A stretch of DNA of 46,703 bases from an uncultured Eubacteriales bacterium (GTDB lineage Bacteria; Bacillota; Clostridia; Oscillospirales; Oscillospiraceae), in assembly GCA_900546615.1 (NCBI GenBank), contig URDJ01000023.1, forward strand, positions 1 to 46,703, read 5' to 3'. The translations under genes were made by a program, and so were the position numbers. Below, piece by piece: positions 24,711 through 33,474 of the stretch. The notes beneath the pieces are model-generated. The model ran no database searches. It was not told the DNA's origin and saw only the letters and a program-made list of their open reading frames with translations. Positions within the stretch are counted from its first letter, which is position 1. Every line of letters starts with the position of its first letter.

Positions 24711-25535
24711 ATGACTGATGTAATTGTAATAGGCGGCGGGCCGGCGGGGGTCTCGGCGGCGCTGACGGCGATGCACAGGGGCAAGACGGCGCTGATCGTC
24801 TCGTCCGCGCCGGAGGATTCGCCGCTCTGGAAGGCGGAGCATATAGACAACTACCCCGGCCTGCCGGGCGTGACCGGGCGCGAGCTTGTGGAGACGCTGC
24901 TGCGGCACGCGGAAGGCTCGGGCGCGCAGGTGATGCGCGGCCGGGTGCTCTCGGTGCTGCCGATGGGAGGGGGTTTTGGGGTCTCGGTCGGCTCGGATTT
25001 TGTGGAGGGCCGCGCGGTGGTGGTCGCCTCGGGCCTCTCGCGGGCGAAGCCCTATCCGGGCGAGGCGGAGTTCCTCGGCGCGGGCGTGAGCTACTGCGCC
25101 ACCTGCGACGGGATGCTGTACAGGGGCAAGAGGGTCGCGGTCATCGGCCTTTCGGCGGACGCGCCGGAGGAGGCGGAGTTTTTGCGCTCCATCGGCTGCG
25201 AGGTGGAGTATTTCGACAGCTCCAGGGCCAAAAAGTACGAGATTAAGGGCGGCGAGCGTGTTGAAAAGCTCGTGGCCGACGGCGAGGAATTTGACGTCAG
25301 CTGCGTCTTCATCCTGCGCGCAGGCGTGGCGCCCGGCTCGCTGGCTCCGGGCCTCGAGCTGGACGGCCCGCACATCAAGGTGGATGCTGGCATGGCGACA
25401 AGTGTGCCGGGCGTCTTTGCGGCGGGCGACTGCGTGGGTGCGCCGTATCAGGTGGCGAAGGCGGTCGGCGAGGGCAACATTGCGGGTATATCCGCGGCAA
25501 AATATGTGGAGAATATACTCAAGGAGGAGAAATAA
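24711..25535 (+). CDS. Thioredoxin reductase-like flavoprotein with degenerate NAD(P)H domain
   Basis: A 274-residue flavoprotein. The FAD Rossmann motif GGGPAG is at residues 8-13, the redox pair C129-x-x-C132 is in 'YCATCDG', and the C-terminal FAD motif 'VPGVFAAGDCVGAPYQVAKA' is present. The middle domain, which binds NADPH in canonical TrxB, is shortened: 'VAVIGLSADAPEEAEFL' replaces GxGxxA, and the HRRxxFR motif is missing. Usual length is 300-320. This resembles the ferredoxin-dependent and other non-NADPH flavin thioredoxin reductases known in Clostridia, so the electron donor may be ferredoxin. The next gene, thioredoxin, starts immediately after its stop and is the obvious substrate. 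Confidence 0.85.
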   Translation: MTDVIVIGGGPAGVSAALTAMHRGKTALIVSSAPEDSPLWKAEHIDNYPGLPGVTGRELVETLLRHAEGSGAQVMRGRVLSVLPMGGGFGVSVGSDFVEGRAVVVASGLSRAKPYPGEAEFLGAGVSYCATCDGMLYRGKRVAVIGLSADAPEEAEFLRSIGCEVEYFDSSRAKKYEIKGGERVEKLVADGEEFDVSCVFILRAGVAPGSLAPGLELDGPHIKVDAGMATSVPGVFAAGDCVGAPYQVAKAVGEGNIAGISAAKYVENILKEEK

Positions 25536-25841
25536 ATGGCAGTACAGCATTTGACCAGCGCGGATTTTGACAGCGTCATCTCGACGGGGCGCTGCGTGGT
25601 GGATTTCTGGGCCAGCTGGTGCGGCCCGTGCAGGATGCAGGCTCCGATACTCGACGAGTTTGCGCTTGAGTACCCCGACGTGAAGGTCTGCAAAGTGGAC
25701 GTGGACGCGGAGCCGGCCCTGGCCTCGCGCTTCGGCGTCATGAGCATACCGACGCTCATCTACTTCGAGGACGGAAAGCAGACAGGCAAGTCCGTCGGAG
25801 TCCAGATGAAGGAGCAGATAGCCGCCGCGATGGGCGTTTGA
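25536..25841 (+). CDS. trxA: Thioredoxin
   Basis: A 101-residue thioredoxin with the active site WCGPC (C29, C32) in 'VVDFWASWCGPCRMQAPILD' and the cis-Pro loop 'MSIPTLIYF'. It reduces disulfides in cytoplasmic proteins. Its ATG follows the stop of the reductase gene with no gap, and AAGGAGGAG lies in the end of that gene. The pair is a self-contained thiol redox system. Confidence 0.96.
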   Translation: MAVQHLTSADFDSVISTGRCVVDFWASWCGPCRMQAPILDEFALEYPDVKVCKVDVDAEPALASRFGVMSIPTLIYFEDGKQTGKSVGVQMKEQIAAAMGV

Positions 25842-25849
25842 AAGCCGCA

Positions 25850-25892
25850 AGCGCCGCCACAGTGGTCGCTGATGGCCCACTGTGGCGGCGCT
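25850..25892. repeat. Perfect 16-bp hairpin after trxA
   Basis: AGCGCCGCCACAGTGG pairs exactly with its complement at 25877-25892 across an 11-nt loop. No T-run follows, so it acts either as an mRNA-stabilising hairpin or as a REP-like unit rather than as a canonical terminator. Confidence 0.75.
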
Positions 25893-25923
25893 GCGCTTAC
25901 CCCATATAATAAGGAGAATATCA

Positions 25924-26094
25924 ATGGAAGACAGCAGGCAGAGCATCGTACATAAGACGGTCAAGACCGGCATCACCTTCGGCAGCGCCTTGGCCATGGT
26001 CATCAGCTACACCACCTGGCACTCCGTAGGCTGGGCCATATTCCACGGCCTGTTAAGCTGGGCGTATGTGATTTATTTTGTACTGCGTTACTGA
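25924..26094 (+). CDS. Small membrane protein
   Basis: A 56-residue protein: a charged N-terminus ('MEDSRQSIVHKTVKTG') then two short hydrophobic stretches ('ITFGSALAMVISYTTWHSVG', 'WAIFHGLLSWAYVIYFVLRY'). Similar mini-proteins with a '..SALA..IS...N/WHS..WA..HG...W.Y.IY' pattern occur in many Firmicutes, without known function. AAGGAG lies 7 nt before ATG 25924; the longer frame from 25882 starts in the upstream hairpin. Confidence 0.75.
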   Translation: MEDSRQSIVHKTVKTGITFGSALAMVISYTTWHSVGWAIFHGLLSWAYVIYFVLRY

Positions 26095-26156
26095 GAACCG
26101 GCAACGCCGCGGCACCGACACCGCACGTTGATCCCGCACGCCCGAGGCGTGCGGTC

Positions 26157-26184
26157 GGGTCGTCGAGGACGCCGACCCCTGCGG
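26157..26184 (+). repeat. 28-bp direct repeat, copy 1 (copy 2 at 26328-26355)
   Basis: The two copies differ at one position (a G/A near the end). Each has short GGGTC/GACCC ends that can pair. Copy 2 lies between the arms of the 52-bp inverted repeat. Confidence 0.8.
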
Positions 26185-26216
26185 ATTTACGCGAACCATA
26201 CGCGGGTGCGTAATCA

Positions 26217-26436
26217 TCACGCCGGCGGTGGGCGTCACGCCGGGCGGGGGTGGAACCCCGCCCCTACGGTTTTTGTGCGTGGTTTGGCCGCGTGCGTGAC
26301 CGTGGCGTTGGTGCGTGTCGTGACAACGGGTCGTCGAGGACGCCGACCCCTACGGCTGGGCTGTTGGTTTACCCCCAGCGTTGTCGTAGGGGCGGGGTTC
26401 CACCCCCGCCCGGCGTAACGTCCACCGCCGGCGTGA
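26217..26436. repeat. 52-bp inverted repeats around 116 bp
   Basis: Arms at 26217-26268 and 26385-26436 are inverse complements apart from two positions. Each arm is itself partly palindromic (GGCGGGG..CCCCGCC). The unit could form a very large stem-loop and looks like a composite repeat element. Confidence 0.8.
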
Positions 26437-26857
26437 CGGTATCGCACGCCGCCACCCGTAGGGCGCATCGACCTCGATGCGCCGCCATTTAAATCCAAAC
26501 GCCTGCGGCGTTTCACCTTTTCCCCAGAGACTGCTGGAGGAGATGCGGCCTTTTTCCGCATCGACGACGTCAGTCAATATTTATAATAAACGCCGCCCCT
26601 GCGGGGCGGCTGCTTCCTTATTCCCCTCGTTAGCCAAGTCGGCCAACGCCATATATTACACCGCAGCCAGCCTCACCGCGCCCAAACGTCGGATAGGACT
26701 TCCAAGGTCCGTGGGAGAGGCGGGCGGGCCCACCAGCGTACGATGGGTCCTCACGCCCAAATATAAAGCCGCTTTTCTTTGGGGCGCCACCCCGTTTCTT
26801 TTGGCAAGGGCAAAAGAAATGGGGTGGCATTATACCCCCACCAATACGCATCAATGC

Positions 26858-26886
26858 TTGACAATCGGACAAGGATTGGATATAAT
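26858..26886 (+). promoter_or_regulatory. valS/T-box promoter
   Basis: TTGACA (26858-26863), a 17-bp spacer and TATAAT (26881-26886): a perfect consensus. Transcription should start near 26893. Confidence 0.9.
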
Positions 26887-26892
26887 CATCCG

Positions 26893-27138
26893 GTAAAAGG
26901 CAATGACGGGCAGGAGTAGGCGTTTGCTGATGCTCAGAGAGGGGACGGACGGTGCAAGTCCCCGTGACGCGGCGCTGAAGGTCGGCCCCGAGCCGCCGGA
27001 CTGAAAGAGTTATCGATTAGGCCGGACGGGCGCTCCCGTTACAGAGCCGAGAGTGTCGCCCAATTTGGGCGGAACTCAGGTGGTACCACGCGGTATTTTC
27101 CCGCGCCCTGAGGCAAAACTTGCTTCGGGGCGCTTTTT
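26893..27138 (+). ncRNA. T-box riboswitch, valine specific
   Basis: The leader of valS has the T-box plan. Stem I shows the AGTA-like and CAGAGAG distal elements (26916-26942). The specifier loop reads GAAG-GTC-GGCCCCGAG, with codon GTC (Val) at 26981-26983. The conserved antiterminator bulge GGTGGTACC is at 27079-27087. A terminator stem GCGCCC..GGCAA / TTGC..GGGGCGC (27103-27133) ends in T5. Uncharged tRNA-Val should stabilise the antiterminator and turn valS on. Confidence 0.95.
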
Positions 27139-27163
27139 CGTGCCCCGAAAAGGAGGAAATGTT

Positions 27164-29800
27164 ATGAGAGAACTGCCGAAAGTCTACGACCCCAAACAGG
27201 TCGAACACAAGATCTACGACATGTGGCTCGAGGGCAACTACTTCCACGCCGAGCGCGACCCCGAGAAGAAGCCCTTCACCATCGTCATCCCGCCACCGAA
27301 CGTCACGGGCCAGCTCCACCTGGGCCATGCCTTTGACGAGACCATCCAGGACGTGCTCATCCGCTACAAGCGCATGGACGGCTACTCCACGCTCTGGCTG
27401 CCGGGCTACGACCACGCAGGCATCGCCACGCAGATAAAGGTGGAGGAAAAGCTCCGGAACGAGGGCAAGACCCGTTTCGACCTCGGGCGCGACAAGTTCC
27501 TCGACGAGGTCTGGGCCTGGAAGAACAAGTACGGCGACCGCATCGTGGAGCAGCTCAAGACCCTCGGTTCCTCCTGCGACTGGGAGCGCCAGCGCTTCAC
27601 CATGGACGACACCTGCGCCCGCGCCGTGCGCGAGACCTTTGTCGACCTCTACCAGAAGAAGCTCATCTACAAGGGCAAGCGCATCATAAACTGGTGCCCG
27701 AAGTGCACCACCGCGCTCTCTGACGCCGAGGTCGAGTACATCGACAAGCCGGGCCACCTCTGGCACATCCGCTACCCGCTCTCCGACGGCTCGGGCGAGC
27801 TCATCATCGCCACGACCCGGCCCGAGACCATGCTGGGCGACACCGGCGTCGCCGTCAACCCGAACGACGAGCGCTACACCAACATCGTCGGCAAGACCTG
27901 CATCCTGCCCCTCGTGGGCCGTGAGATACCCATCGTCGCCGACGACTACGTCGAGATGGACTTCGGCACCGGCTGCGTCAAGATGACCCCCTGCCACGAC
28001 CCGAACGACTTCGAGGTCGCGCAGCGCCACGACCTCGACTACATCCTTATTCTCGATGATGACGCGAAGATAATAAACGGCGGCAAGTACAACGGCATGG
28101 ACCGCTACGAGGCCCGCAGGGCCATCGTCGCCGACCTCGAGGCCGAGGGCTACCTCGTCAAGGTCGAGGATTACTCCCACAACGTCGGCACCTGCTACCG
28201 CTGCCACAGCGACGTGGAGCCGATCTCCTCCGAGCAGTGGTTCGTGAAGATGCAGCCTCTCGCGAAGGAGGCCATCCGCGTCGTCGAGGACGGCGAGGTC
28301 AAATTCGTGCCTGAACGTTTCTCCAAGACCTACCTCAACTGGATGTACAACGTCCGCGACTGGTGCATTTCCCGCCAGCTCTGGTGGGGCCACCGCATCC
28401 CCGCCTGGTACTGCAAGGATTGCGGCCATGTCACCGTCTCCAAGGAGGACGCCACCGAGTGCGAGGCCTGCCACAGCAAGAACATCGAGCAGGACCCCGA
28501 TGTGCTCGACACCTGGTTCTCCTCCGCGCTCTGGCCCTTCTCCACGCTTGGCTGGCCCGAGGAGACCGAGGACCTCAAGTACTTCTATCCCACCGACGTG
28601 CTCGTCACGGGCTACGACATCATCTTCTTCTGGGTTGCCCGCATGATCTTCTCCGCCTGCGAGCAGATGCACGAGATACCCTTCCACACCGTGCTCATAC
28701 ACGGCCTCATAAGGGACCCGCAGGGCAAGAAGATGTCGAAGTCCGCGGGCAACGGCGTCGACCCCATCGAGATGATAGACCGCTTCGGCGCGGACGCGCT
28801 GCGCTTCAACATCATCACCGGCAACAGCCCCGGCAACGACATGCGCTTTTACGTCGAGCGCTGCGAGGCGATGCGCAACTTCGCCAACAAGCTCTGGAAC
28901 GCCTCCCGCTTCGTCATGATGAACCTGAGCATCGAGGACTGCGCCCTGCCTGAAAAGCTCGAGCTGCCCGACAAGTGGATACTCTCGAAGCTCAACAGCC
29001 TCGTCGGCGAGGTGAGGGACAACTTCGAGCGCTACGAGCTCGGCATCGCGGCGCAGAAGATCTACGACTTCATCTGGGACAGCTACTGCGACTGGTATAT
29101 AGAGCTGACGAAGGAGCGCCTGAACTCCGGCGACGCGGAGGCCAGGGAGGGCACGGAGCGCGTGCTGCTGTACGTGCTCACCGGCATACTGAAGCTGCTG
29201 CACCCCTTCATGCCGTTCATAACCGAGGAGATCTACCAGGCCCTGCCGCACGAGTGCGAGGCGCTCATAATAGCGCCCTTCCCGAAGTACGACGCGGCGC
29301 TCTCCTTCCCCGAGGACGAGGCGGGCTTCGAGCGCGTGATGGAGGTCATCCGCGCCGTGCGCAGCCGCCGCGCGGACATGAACGTGCCGCCTTCCCGCAA
29401 GGCGAAGGTCATCATCTGCGCCGCAGAGCAGGAGACCTACCGCGCCGGCGCGAAGTACCTCAGCCGCCTCGCCTCTGCCAGCGAAGTCGAGGTGCGCGGC
29501 ATCTCCGGCGCCGGCAGTGACGCCGAGGAAAGCGCGAAGGGCATGGTCACAGTGACGACGTCCTCTGCCCGCGTGCTCATGCCCATGGCCGAGCTCGTGG
29601 ACCTCGAGGCCGAGCGCGCGAGGCTTACGAAGGAGCTCGAAAAGGCCAGGGGCCAGCTCGAGGCCCAGAACAAAAAGCTCGCGAACGAGGCCTTCGTCTC
29701 CCGCGCGCCCGAGGCCGTGGTAAACGCCGAGCGCGAGAGGGCTGAAAAGGCAAAGGCCCTCATAGCAAACCTCGAGGAGAGCCTCGCAAAGCTCAAGTGA
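27164..29800 (+). CDS. valS: Valyl-tRNA synthetase
   Basis: An 878-residue class Ia synthetase. HLGH is at 52-55 in '[18 protein letters not shown]'; KMSKS is near residue 523 ('[18 protein letters not shown]'). The editing domain is present ('[19 protein letters not shown]'), and the C-terminus is the coiled-coil arm typical of ValRS ('[20 protein letters not shown]'). The ATG at 27164 is chosen since AAAAGGAGG lies just upstream; the longer frame runs through the T-box terminator. It is regulated by the T-box leader. Confidence 0.98.
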   Translation: MRELPKVYDPKQVEHKIYDMWLEGNYFHAERDPEKKPFTIVIPPPNVTGQLHLGHAFDETIQDVLIRYKRMDGYSTLWLPGYDHAGIATQIKVEEKLRNEGKTRFDLGRDKFLDEVWAWKNKYGDRIVEQLKTLGSSCDWERQRFTMDDTCARAVRETFVDLYQKKLIYKGKRIINWCPKCTTALSDAEVEYIDKPGHLWHIRYPLSDGSGELIIATTRPETMLGDTGVAVNPNDERYTNIVGKTCILPLVGREIPIVADDYVEMDFGTGCVKMTPCHDPNDFEVAQRHDLDYILILDDDAKIINGGKYNGMDRYEARRAIVADLEAEGYLVKVEDYSHNVGTCYRCHSDVEPISSEQWFVKMQPLAKEAIRVVEDGEVKFVPERFSKTYLNWMYNVRDWCISRQLWWGHRIPAWYCKDCGHVTVSKEDATECEACHSKNIEQDPDVLDTWFSSALWPFSTLGWPEETEDLKYFYPTDVLVTGYDIIFFWVARMIFSACEQMHEIPFHTVLIHGLIRDPQGKKMSKSAGNGVDPIEMIDRFGADALRFNIITGNSPGNDMRFYVERCEAMRNFANKLWNASRFVMMNLSIEDCALPEKLELPDKWILSKLNSLVGEVRDNFERYELGIAAQKIYDFIWDSYCDWYIELTKERLNSGDAEAREGTERVLLYVLTGILKLLHPFMPFITEEIYQALPHECEALIIAPFPKYDAALSFPEDEAGFERVMEVIRAVRSRRADMNVPPSRKAKVIICAAEQETYRAGAKYLSRLASASEVEVRGISGAGSDAEESAKGMVTVTTSSARVLMPMAELVDLEAERARLTKELEKARGQLEAQNKKLANEAFVSRAPEAVVNAERERAEKAKALIANLEESLAKLK

Positions 29801-29819
29801 CTGACCCGGACAAAACAAA

Positions 29820-29847
29820 AACGCCGCCTCGTTTGAGGCGGCGTTTT
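29820..29847. terminator. Bidirectional terminator between valS and serA
   Basis: AACGCCGCCTC pairs with GAGGCGGCGTT across a GTTT loop, with T and A tails. Confidence 0.9.
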
Positions 29848-29857
29848 CATATTCATT

Positions 29858-31021
29858 TCACACGACCCGGACGCGCAGGACGTCGGGGTTCTGCTGTATC
29901 TGGCCGGTTATCTCGCCGTTTACCCGCTCGGCTAGGTCTATCATCGTGTAGGCGTACTCGCCGCGGGGCTTGTTTATCATGTGCTCGATGTTGATGTTAC
30001 GGGCGCTGATGAGGTCGAGGATGCTGTTTATCATGTGCGGCACGTTCCTGTGGATGACGCACAGGCGGCACTCTCCCATCCTGTCCAGCGCGGCGTTCGG
30101 CATGTTCACCGAGTTCTTGATATTGCCGTTTTTGAGATAGTCGTATATCTCCTGTGCCGCCATGACGGAGCATTTTTCCTCGCTCTCGGGCGTGCAGGCA
30201 CCGAGGTGCGGGGTCGTGATGCAGTTGCGCACGCCGACCAGCTTCGCGTTCGGGAAATCCGTCACATACTTGCCGACCTTGCCGCTCGCGAGGCCCTCTA
30301 TCATCGCGTCGTCGTCCACTATCTCCGCGCGGGACTCGTTCACTATCCTCACGCCGGGGCGCATGGCCGCTATCGCCGCCGCGTCTATCATGTGGTGCGT
30401 GCTCTCGTTATAAGGCACGTTCAGGCTGATATAGTCGCTCGTGCGGAAGATCTCCTCAAGGTAGTCCACGTGTATGACGTCCCTCGAGAGCCTCCAGGCC
30501 GATTCCACCGACATGTACGGGTCGTAGCCCCTGACCGTCATGCCCAGCTTCAGCGCCGTCGAAGCCACCAGCACGCCTATGGCGCCGAGGCCAATGACGC
30601 CGAGGTTCTTGCCGCACAGCTCCGGCCCGGCAAAGGCGCTCTTGCCCTTCTCCACGAGGGCCGGTATCTCGTCCCCCCTGTCGGCGATGGACTTCACCCA
30701 CTCGATGCTCCCAAGGATGTCCCTCGAGGCCGCGAGCAGCTGGAAGATGACCATCTCCTTCGTCGCGTCCGCATTCGCGCCCGGCGCGTTGAAGACCACG
30801 ATGCCGCTCTCGGAGCAGCGGTCCAGCGGGATGTTGTTCGTACCCGCGCCCGCCCGGCCTATGCACTTGAGCTCCGGCCAGAACTCTGTCTGGTGCAGGT
30901 CGGCCGACCGGATGAGCAGCGCGTCCGGCGTCTCGAACTCCGTGCCGACCTCGCAGCCGTGCTTTACAAGTATGTCCGTCCCGAGATGGGATATCGTGTT
31001 CATCGTCCGTATCTTAAACAT
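29858..31021 (-). CDS. serA: D-3-phosphoglycerate dehydrogenase
   Basis: A 387-residue NAD-dependent dehydrogenase, first step of serine synthesis. 'GRAGAGTNNIPLDRCSESGI', the Rossmann motif 'LGVIGLGAIGVLVA', 'VNESRAEIVDDDAMIEGLAS' with the substrate Arg, and 'TTPHLGACTPESEE' with the catalytic His are seen. The C-terminal 75 residues are an ACT domain ('RLCVIHRNVPHMINSILDLI'), pointing to serine or amino-acid feedback. The ATG at 31021 overlaps the serC stop by 8 nt; residues before it in the longer frame belong to serC sequence. Confidence 0.95.
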   Translation of the reverse strand: MFKIRTMNTISHLGTDILVKHGCEVGTEFETPDALLIRSADLHQTEFWPELKCIGRAGAGTNNIPLDRCSESGIVVFNAPGANADATKEMVIFQLLAASRDILGSIEWVKSIADRGDEIPALVEKGKSAFAGPELCGKNLGVIGLGAIGVLVASTALKLGMTVRGYDPYMSVESAWRLSRDVIHVDYLEEIFRTSDYISLNVPYNESTHHMIDAAAIAAMRPGVRIVNESRAEIVDDDAMIEGLASGKVGKYVTDFPNAKLVGVRNCITTPHLGACTPESEEKCSVMAAQEIYDYLKNGNIKNSVNMPNAALDRMGECRLCVIHRNVPHMINSILDLISARNINIEHMINKPRGEYAYTMIDLAERVNGEITGQIQQNPDVLRVRVV

Positions 31022-32099
31022 GGTGCGCCACCTCAAAATCTTTCATATACTCCGCCAGGGCCTTCGCGCCCTCAAGCGGCATCGCGTTGTACAGCGAGGC
31101 CCTCATGCCTCCGGTCAGCCTGTGCCCCTTCACGTTCAGCAGGCCGCGCGCCGCCGCACCCTTGCAAAACTCCGCATCCAGCTCCTCTGAGCCGGTCCTG
31201 AAGGTCACGTTCATGCACGAGCGGCTGCCCGGCTCCGCGTGCGGCTTATAGAGCTTCGAGTTATCCAGCACCTCGTAGATGAGCCCGCTGCGCTCGCGCC
31301 TTCTCTCGTCCATGGCCGCGACTCCGCCCTCGGCCTCGACCCAGTCGAGCACCAGCCCCAGCATATATATGCACCAGCAGGGCGGCGTGTTCAGCATCGA
31401 ATCCTTCTCGACCATCAGCTTATAGTTCAGTATCTGCGGCGTGTCGGCCCGCTCCCGGCCCGTCATCGCCTTGTCCACGATGACGACGGTCAGCCCCGCA
31501 GGCGACATGTTCTTCTGCGCCCCCGCATAGATGAGCGCGTACTTCGACACGTCCACAGGATGGGACATTATTTCCGAGGACATGTCGCACACCAGCGGCA
31601 CGCTGCCCGTCTCAGGCACGTAATCCCAGGCCGTGCCGAAGATCGTGTTGTTCGCGCAGTAGTGGAAATACGAGGCGTCGGAGTTTATCTTGAGCTCATC
31701 CTGCCCCGGTATCCTCGTGAAGTTCTCCGGCTTGCCGTCGAAGGCCGTGGTAACAGGCCCGTACTTCGCCGCCTCCTTCGCCGCGATACCGGAGAAGTTG
31801 CCGGTAACGGCATAACACGCGCCGGTATCGGCCATGAAGTTCAGCGGCACAGCCGCGAACTGGCCCGTAGCGCCGCCCTGCAGAAACAGCACCTCGTGCG
31901 TATCCGGCACGCCGAGCAGGCGCTTCACGCTCTCCTTAGCCGAGGCGTGTATCTCCTTGAACTGGCTGCCCCGGTGGCTCATCTCCATCACCGACATGCC
32001 GCAGCCGTGCCAGTTGAGCAGCTCGGCCTGCGCCCTCATAAGGACCGGCTCCGGCATCTGCGCCGGGCCCGCCGCGAAATTATAAGCCCTTTCCGTCAA
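31014..32099 (-). CDS. serC: Phosphoserine aminotransferase
   Basis: A 361-residue PLP enzyme, second step of serine synthesis. The N-terminal 'RAYNFAAGPAQMPEPVL', 'GGATGQFAAVPLNF', and PLP lysine in 'YAGAQKNMSPAGLTVVI' are diagnostic. Start choice: TTG 32099 has AGAAGGA about 10 nt upstream and gives the usual SerC N-terminus. GTG 32108 is in frame but almost touches that site. serC and serA overlap and form one operon; a phosphoserine phosphatase gene is not adjacent. Confidence 0.94.
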   Translation of the reverse strand: MTERAYNFAAGPAQMPEPVLMRAQAELLNWHGCGMSVMEMSHRGSQFKEIHASAKESVKRLLGVPDTHEVLFLQGGATGQFAAVPLNFMADTGACYAVTGNFSGIAAKEAAKYGPVTTAFDGKPENFTRIPGQDELKINSDASYFHYCANNTIFGTAWDYVPETGSVPLVCDMSSEIMSHPVDVSKYALIYAGAQKNMSPAGLTVVIVDKAMTGRERADTPQILNYKLMVEKDSMLNTPPCWCIYMLGLVLDWVEAEGGVAAMDERRRERSGLIYEVLDNSKLYKPHAEPGSRSCMNVTFRTGSEELDAEFCKGAAARGLLNVKGHRLTGGMRASLYNAMPLEGAKALAEYMKDFEVAHHV

Positions 32100-32135
32100 T
32101 CTGGACACTTCCTTCTTATAATGACACTATTAAAT

Positions 32136-32165
32136 AGTATAGTCTTTTCCAACAGCTCGCGTCAA
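32136..32165 (-). promoter_or_regulatory. serCA promoter
   Basis: On the minus strand TTGACG (32160-32165), an 18-bp spacer and TATACT (32136-32141). The -35 box overlaps the stop codon of the upstream mtaB gene. Confidence 0.65.
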
Positions 32166-33448
32166 ATAGCAGCTCCAACAAGCATTTCGCCCAAAACAGC
32201 CTCAATTTGCACGTTTCTCACAACTCCGCGCAGTCCTGTCCCCGGCACGCACACTTCCGCATAGTTTGATGCGTGACCCGTGGACATCCCGTTCTGCTCC
32301 GTCTCAAACAGCGTCTCAAGCCTCATGCCCACGCAGCTTTGCAGGTATTCCGCCTTCATTCGCACCGCCAGCGCGTGCGCCTCGGCCGCTCTCGCGGACT
32401 TCACCCGCGCCGTCAGCTGCTCCGGCAGCCTGTCCGCCGGGGTGCCCGGCCTGCGCGAGTACGGGAAGACGTGCATGGACGAGAAGGCGCAGCTTTCTAT
32501 AAACTCCATTGTCGCCCGGTGGTCCTCCTCCGTCTCGCCCGGGAAACCCGTTATTAGGTCGGCGGTGAGGCCGCAGTGTGGGAAATATCGCCTCAGCCGC
32601 TCGGTGACGGCGAAAAACTCCGCCGTGCCGTATTTCCGGCGCATTCGCGAGAGCGTCCGGTCGCAGCCCGACTGGAGCGAGAGGTGGAAGTGGTCGCAGA
32701 CCCGGCCCGTCTCCGCGAGCCTGCGGCAGAAGTCCTCGGTCACGACCGTCGGCTCGAGCGAGCCGAGTCTCAGCCTCAGCTCCGGCGCGGCCTCCGCTAT
32801 GGCGCATACCGCGTCGGCAAGGCCCGGTGTATCCGGCAGGTCCTCTCCGTAGGAGGCTATTTCTATGCCGGTCAGCACCAGCTCGCGGTAACCCTCCGAG
32901 GCCAGCTCCGCCGCCAGCTGCGCTGCCCTCTCGACGGGCAGGGAGCGCACCCGGCCCCTCGCGTAGGGTATGATGCAATAGCTGCAAAAATTCTGGCAGC
33001 CGTCCTCCAGCTTCAGATACGCCCGCGCGTGGCCTGAAAACGCGCCCGCGGGCAGGTCCTCCATTATCCTGCGCTCGAAGGGCCTGTCCACGCTCCGCTC
33101 CCGCGCGCCCTCGGCCACGGCGCGCTCCAGGGCCTCGACAAAGCCGCGCCGGTCTCCGCTGCCCCATACAATGTCCGCGCCTATGGCCTCCGCCGCGTCC
33201 GGCTCGGTCTGCGCCCAGCAGCCGCAGACCGCGCTCTTTGCGTTCGGGTATCGCTCCATCAGCCGCCGGAGCGCCTGGCGCGATTTTCTGCCGCTCTCCG
33301 CCGTGACAGCGCAGGAGTTCACGATGACGATATCCGCCTCGGAATCCTCCGCCGCCGGCTCGTGGCCGCGCTCGCGCAGCAGCGTCTCCATCGCCTGCGT
33401 CTCGTACTGGTTGACCTTACAGCCAAGGGTGTTTATAATGTATCTCAT
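32162..33448 (-). CDS. mtaB: tRNA t6A37 methylthiotransferase MtaB
   Basis: A 428-residue radical-SAM enzyme that converts t6A37 to ms2t6A in ANN-decoding tRNAs. The N-terminal UPF0004 cluster domain has 'NTLGCKVNQYETQAM', 'IVNSCAVTAE' and 'SAVCGCWAQTEPD' with three Cys. The radical-SAM cluster is 'CQNFCSYCIIPYARGRVRSL', and a TRAM-like C-terminal domain follows. 'NTLGCKVNQYE' separates MtaB from MiaB and RimO. It faces the cysteine desulfurase gene with 26 bp between starts, a sensible neighbour for a sulfur-inserting enzyme. Confidence 0.95.
   Translation of the reverse strand: MRYIINTLGCKVNQYETQAMETLLRERGHEPAAEDSEADIVIVNSCAVTAESGRKSRQALRRLMERYPNAKSAVCGCWAQTEPDAAEAIGADIVWGSGDRRGFVEALERAVAEGARERSVDRPFERRIMEDLPAGAFSGHARAYLKLEDGCQNFCSYCIIPYARGRVRSLPVERAAQLAAELASEGYRELVLTGIEIASYGEDLPDTPGLADAVCAIAEAAPELRLRLGSLEPTVVTEDFCRRLAETGRVCDHFHLSLQSGCDRTLSRMRRKYGTAEFFAVTERLRRYFPHCGLTADLITGFPGETEEDHRATMEFIESCAFSSMHVFPYSRRPGTPADRLPEQLTARVKSARAAEAHALAVRMKAEYLQSCVGMRLETLFETEQNGMSTGHASNYAEVCVPGTGLRGVVRNVQIEAVLGEMLVGAAI
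33411..33439 (+). promoter_or_regulatory. Cysteine desulfurase promoter inside mtaB
   Basis: TTGACC (33411-33416), a 17-bp spacer and TATAAT (33434-33439), lying in the first codons of mtaB on the opposite strand. Confidence 0.8.
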
Positions 33449-33474
33449 CTTTACAATACCTCGAGGGTGATAAT

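Larger units (their letters stand above)
26095..26857. other. Gene-free region of palindromic repeats
   Basis: About 760 bp with no supported gene on either strand. It holds two 28-bp direct repeats (26157-26184, 26328-26355), 52-bp inverted repeats (26217-26268, 26385-26436), a GGCGCATCGA/ATGCGCC hairpin near 26462-26485, and a 17-of-18 hairpin built on GCCACCCCGTTTCTTTTG near 26785-26828. This looks like an accumulation of REP/MITE-type units ahead of the valS promoter. Confidence 0.7.

Noticed and set aside
26157..26436. CRISPR-like array
   Set aside because: Only two direct copies, irregular spacing, no uniform spacers and no cas genes.
26235..26561. Open frames in the repeat region at 26.1-26.9 kb
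   Set aside because: They translate palindromic repeats on both strands (RGRRP, GWNPAPT) and have no ribosome sites.
27017..29818. A 933-codon open frame antisense to valS
   Set aside because: Sequence is Val/Leu/His/Arg repetitive and follows the complement of GC-rich valS codons; it also runs through the T-box terminator. No motif is recognisable.
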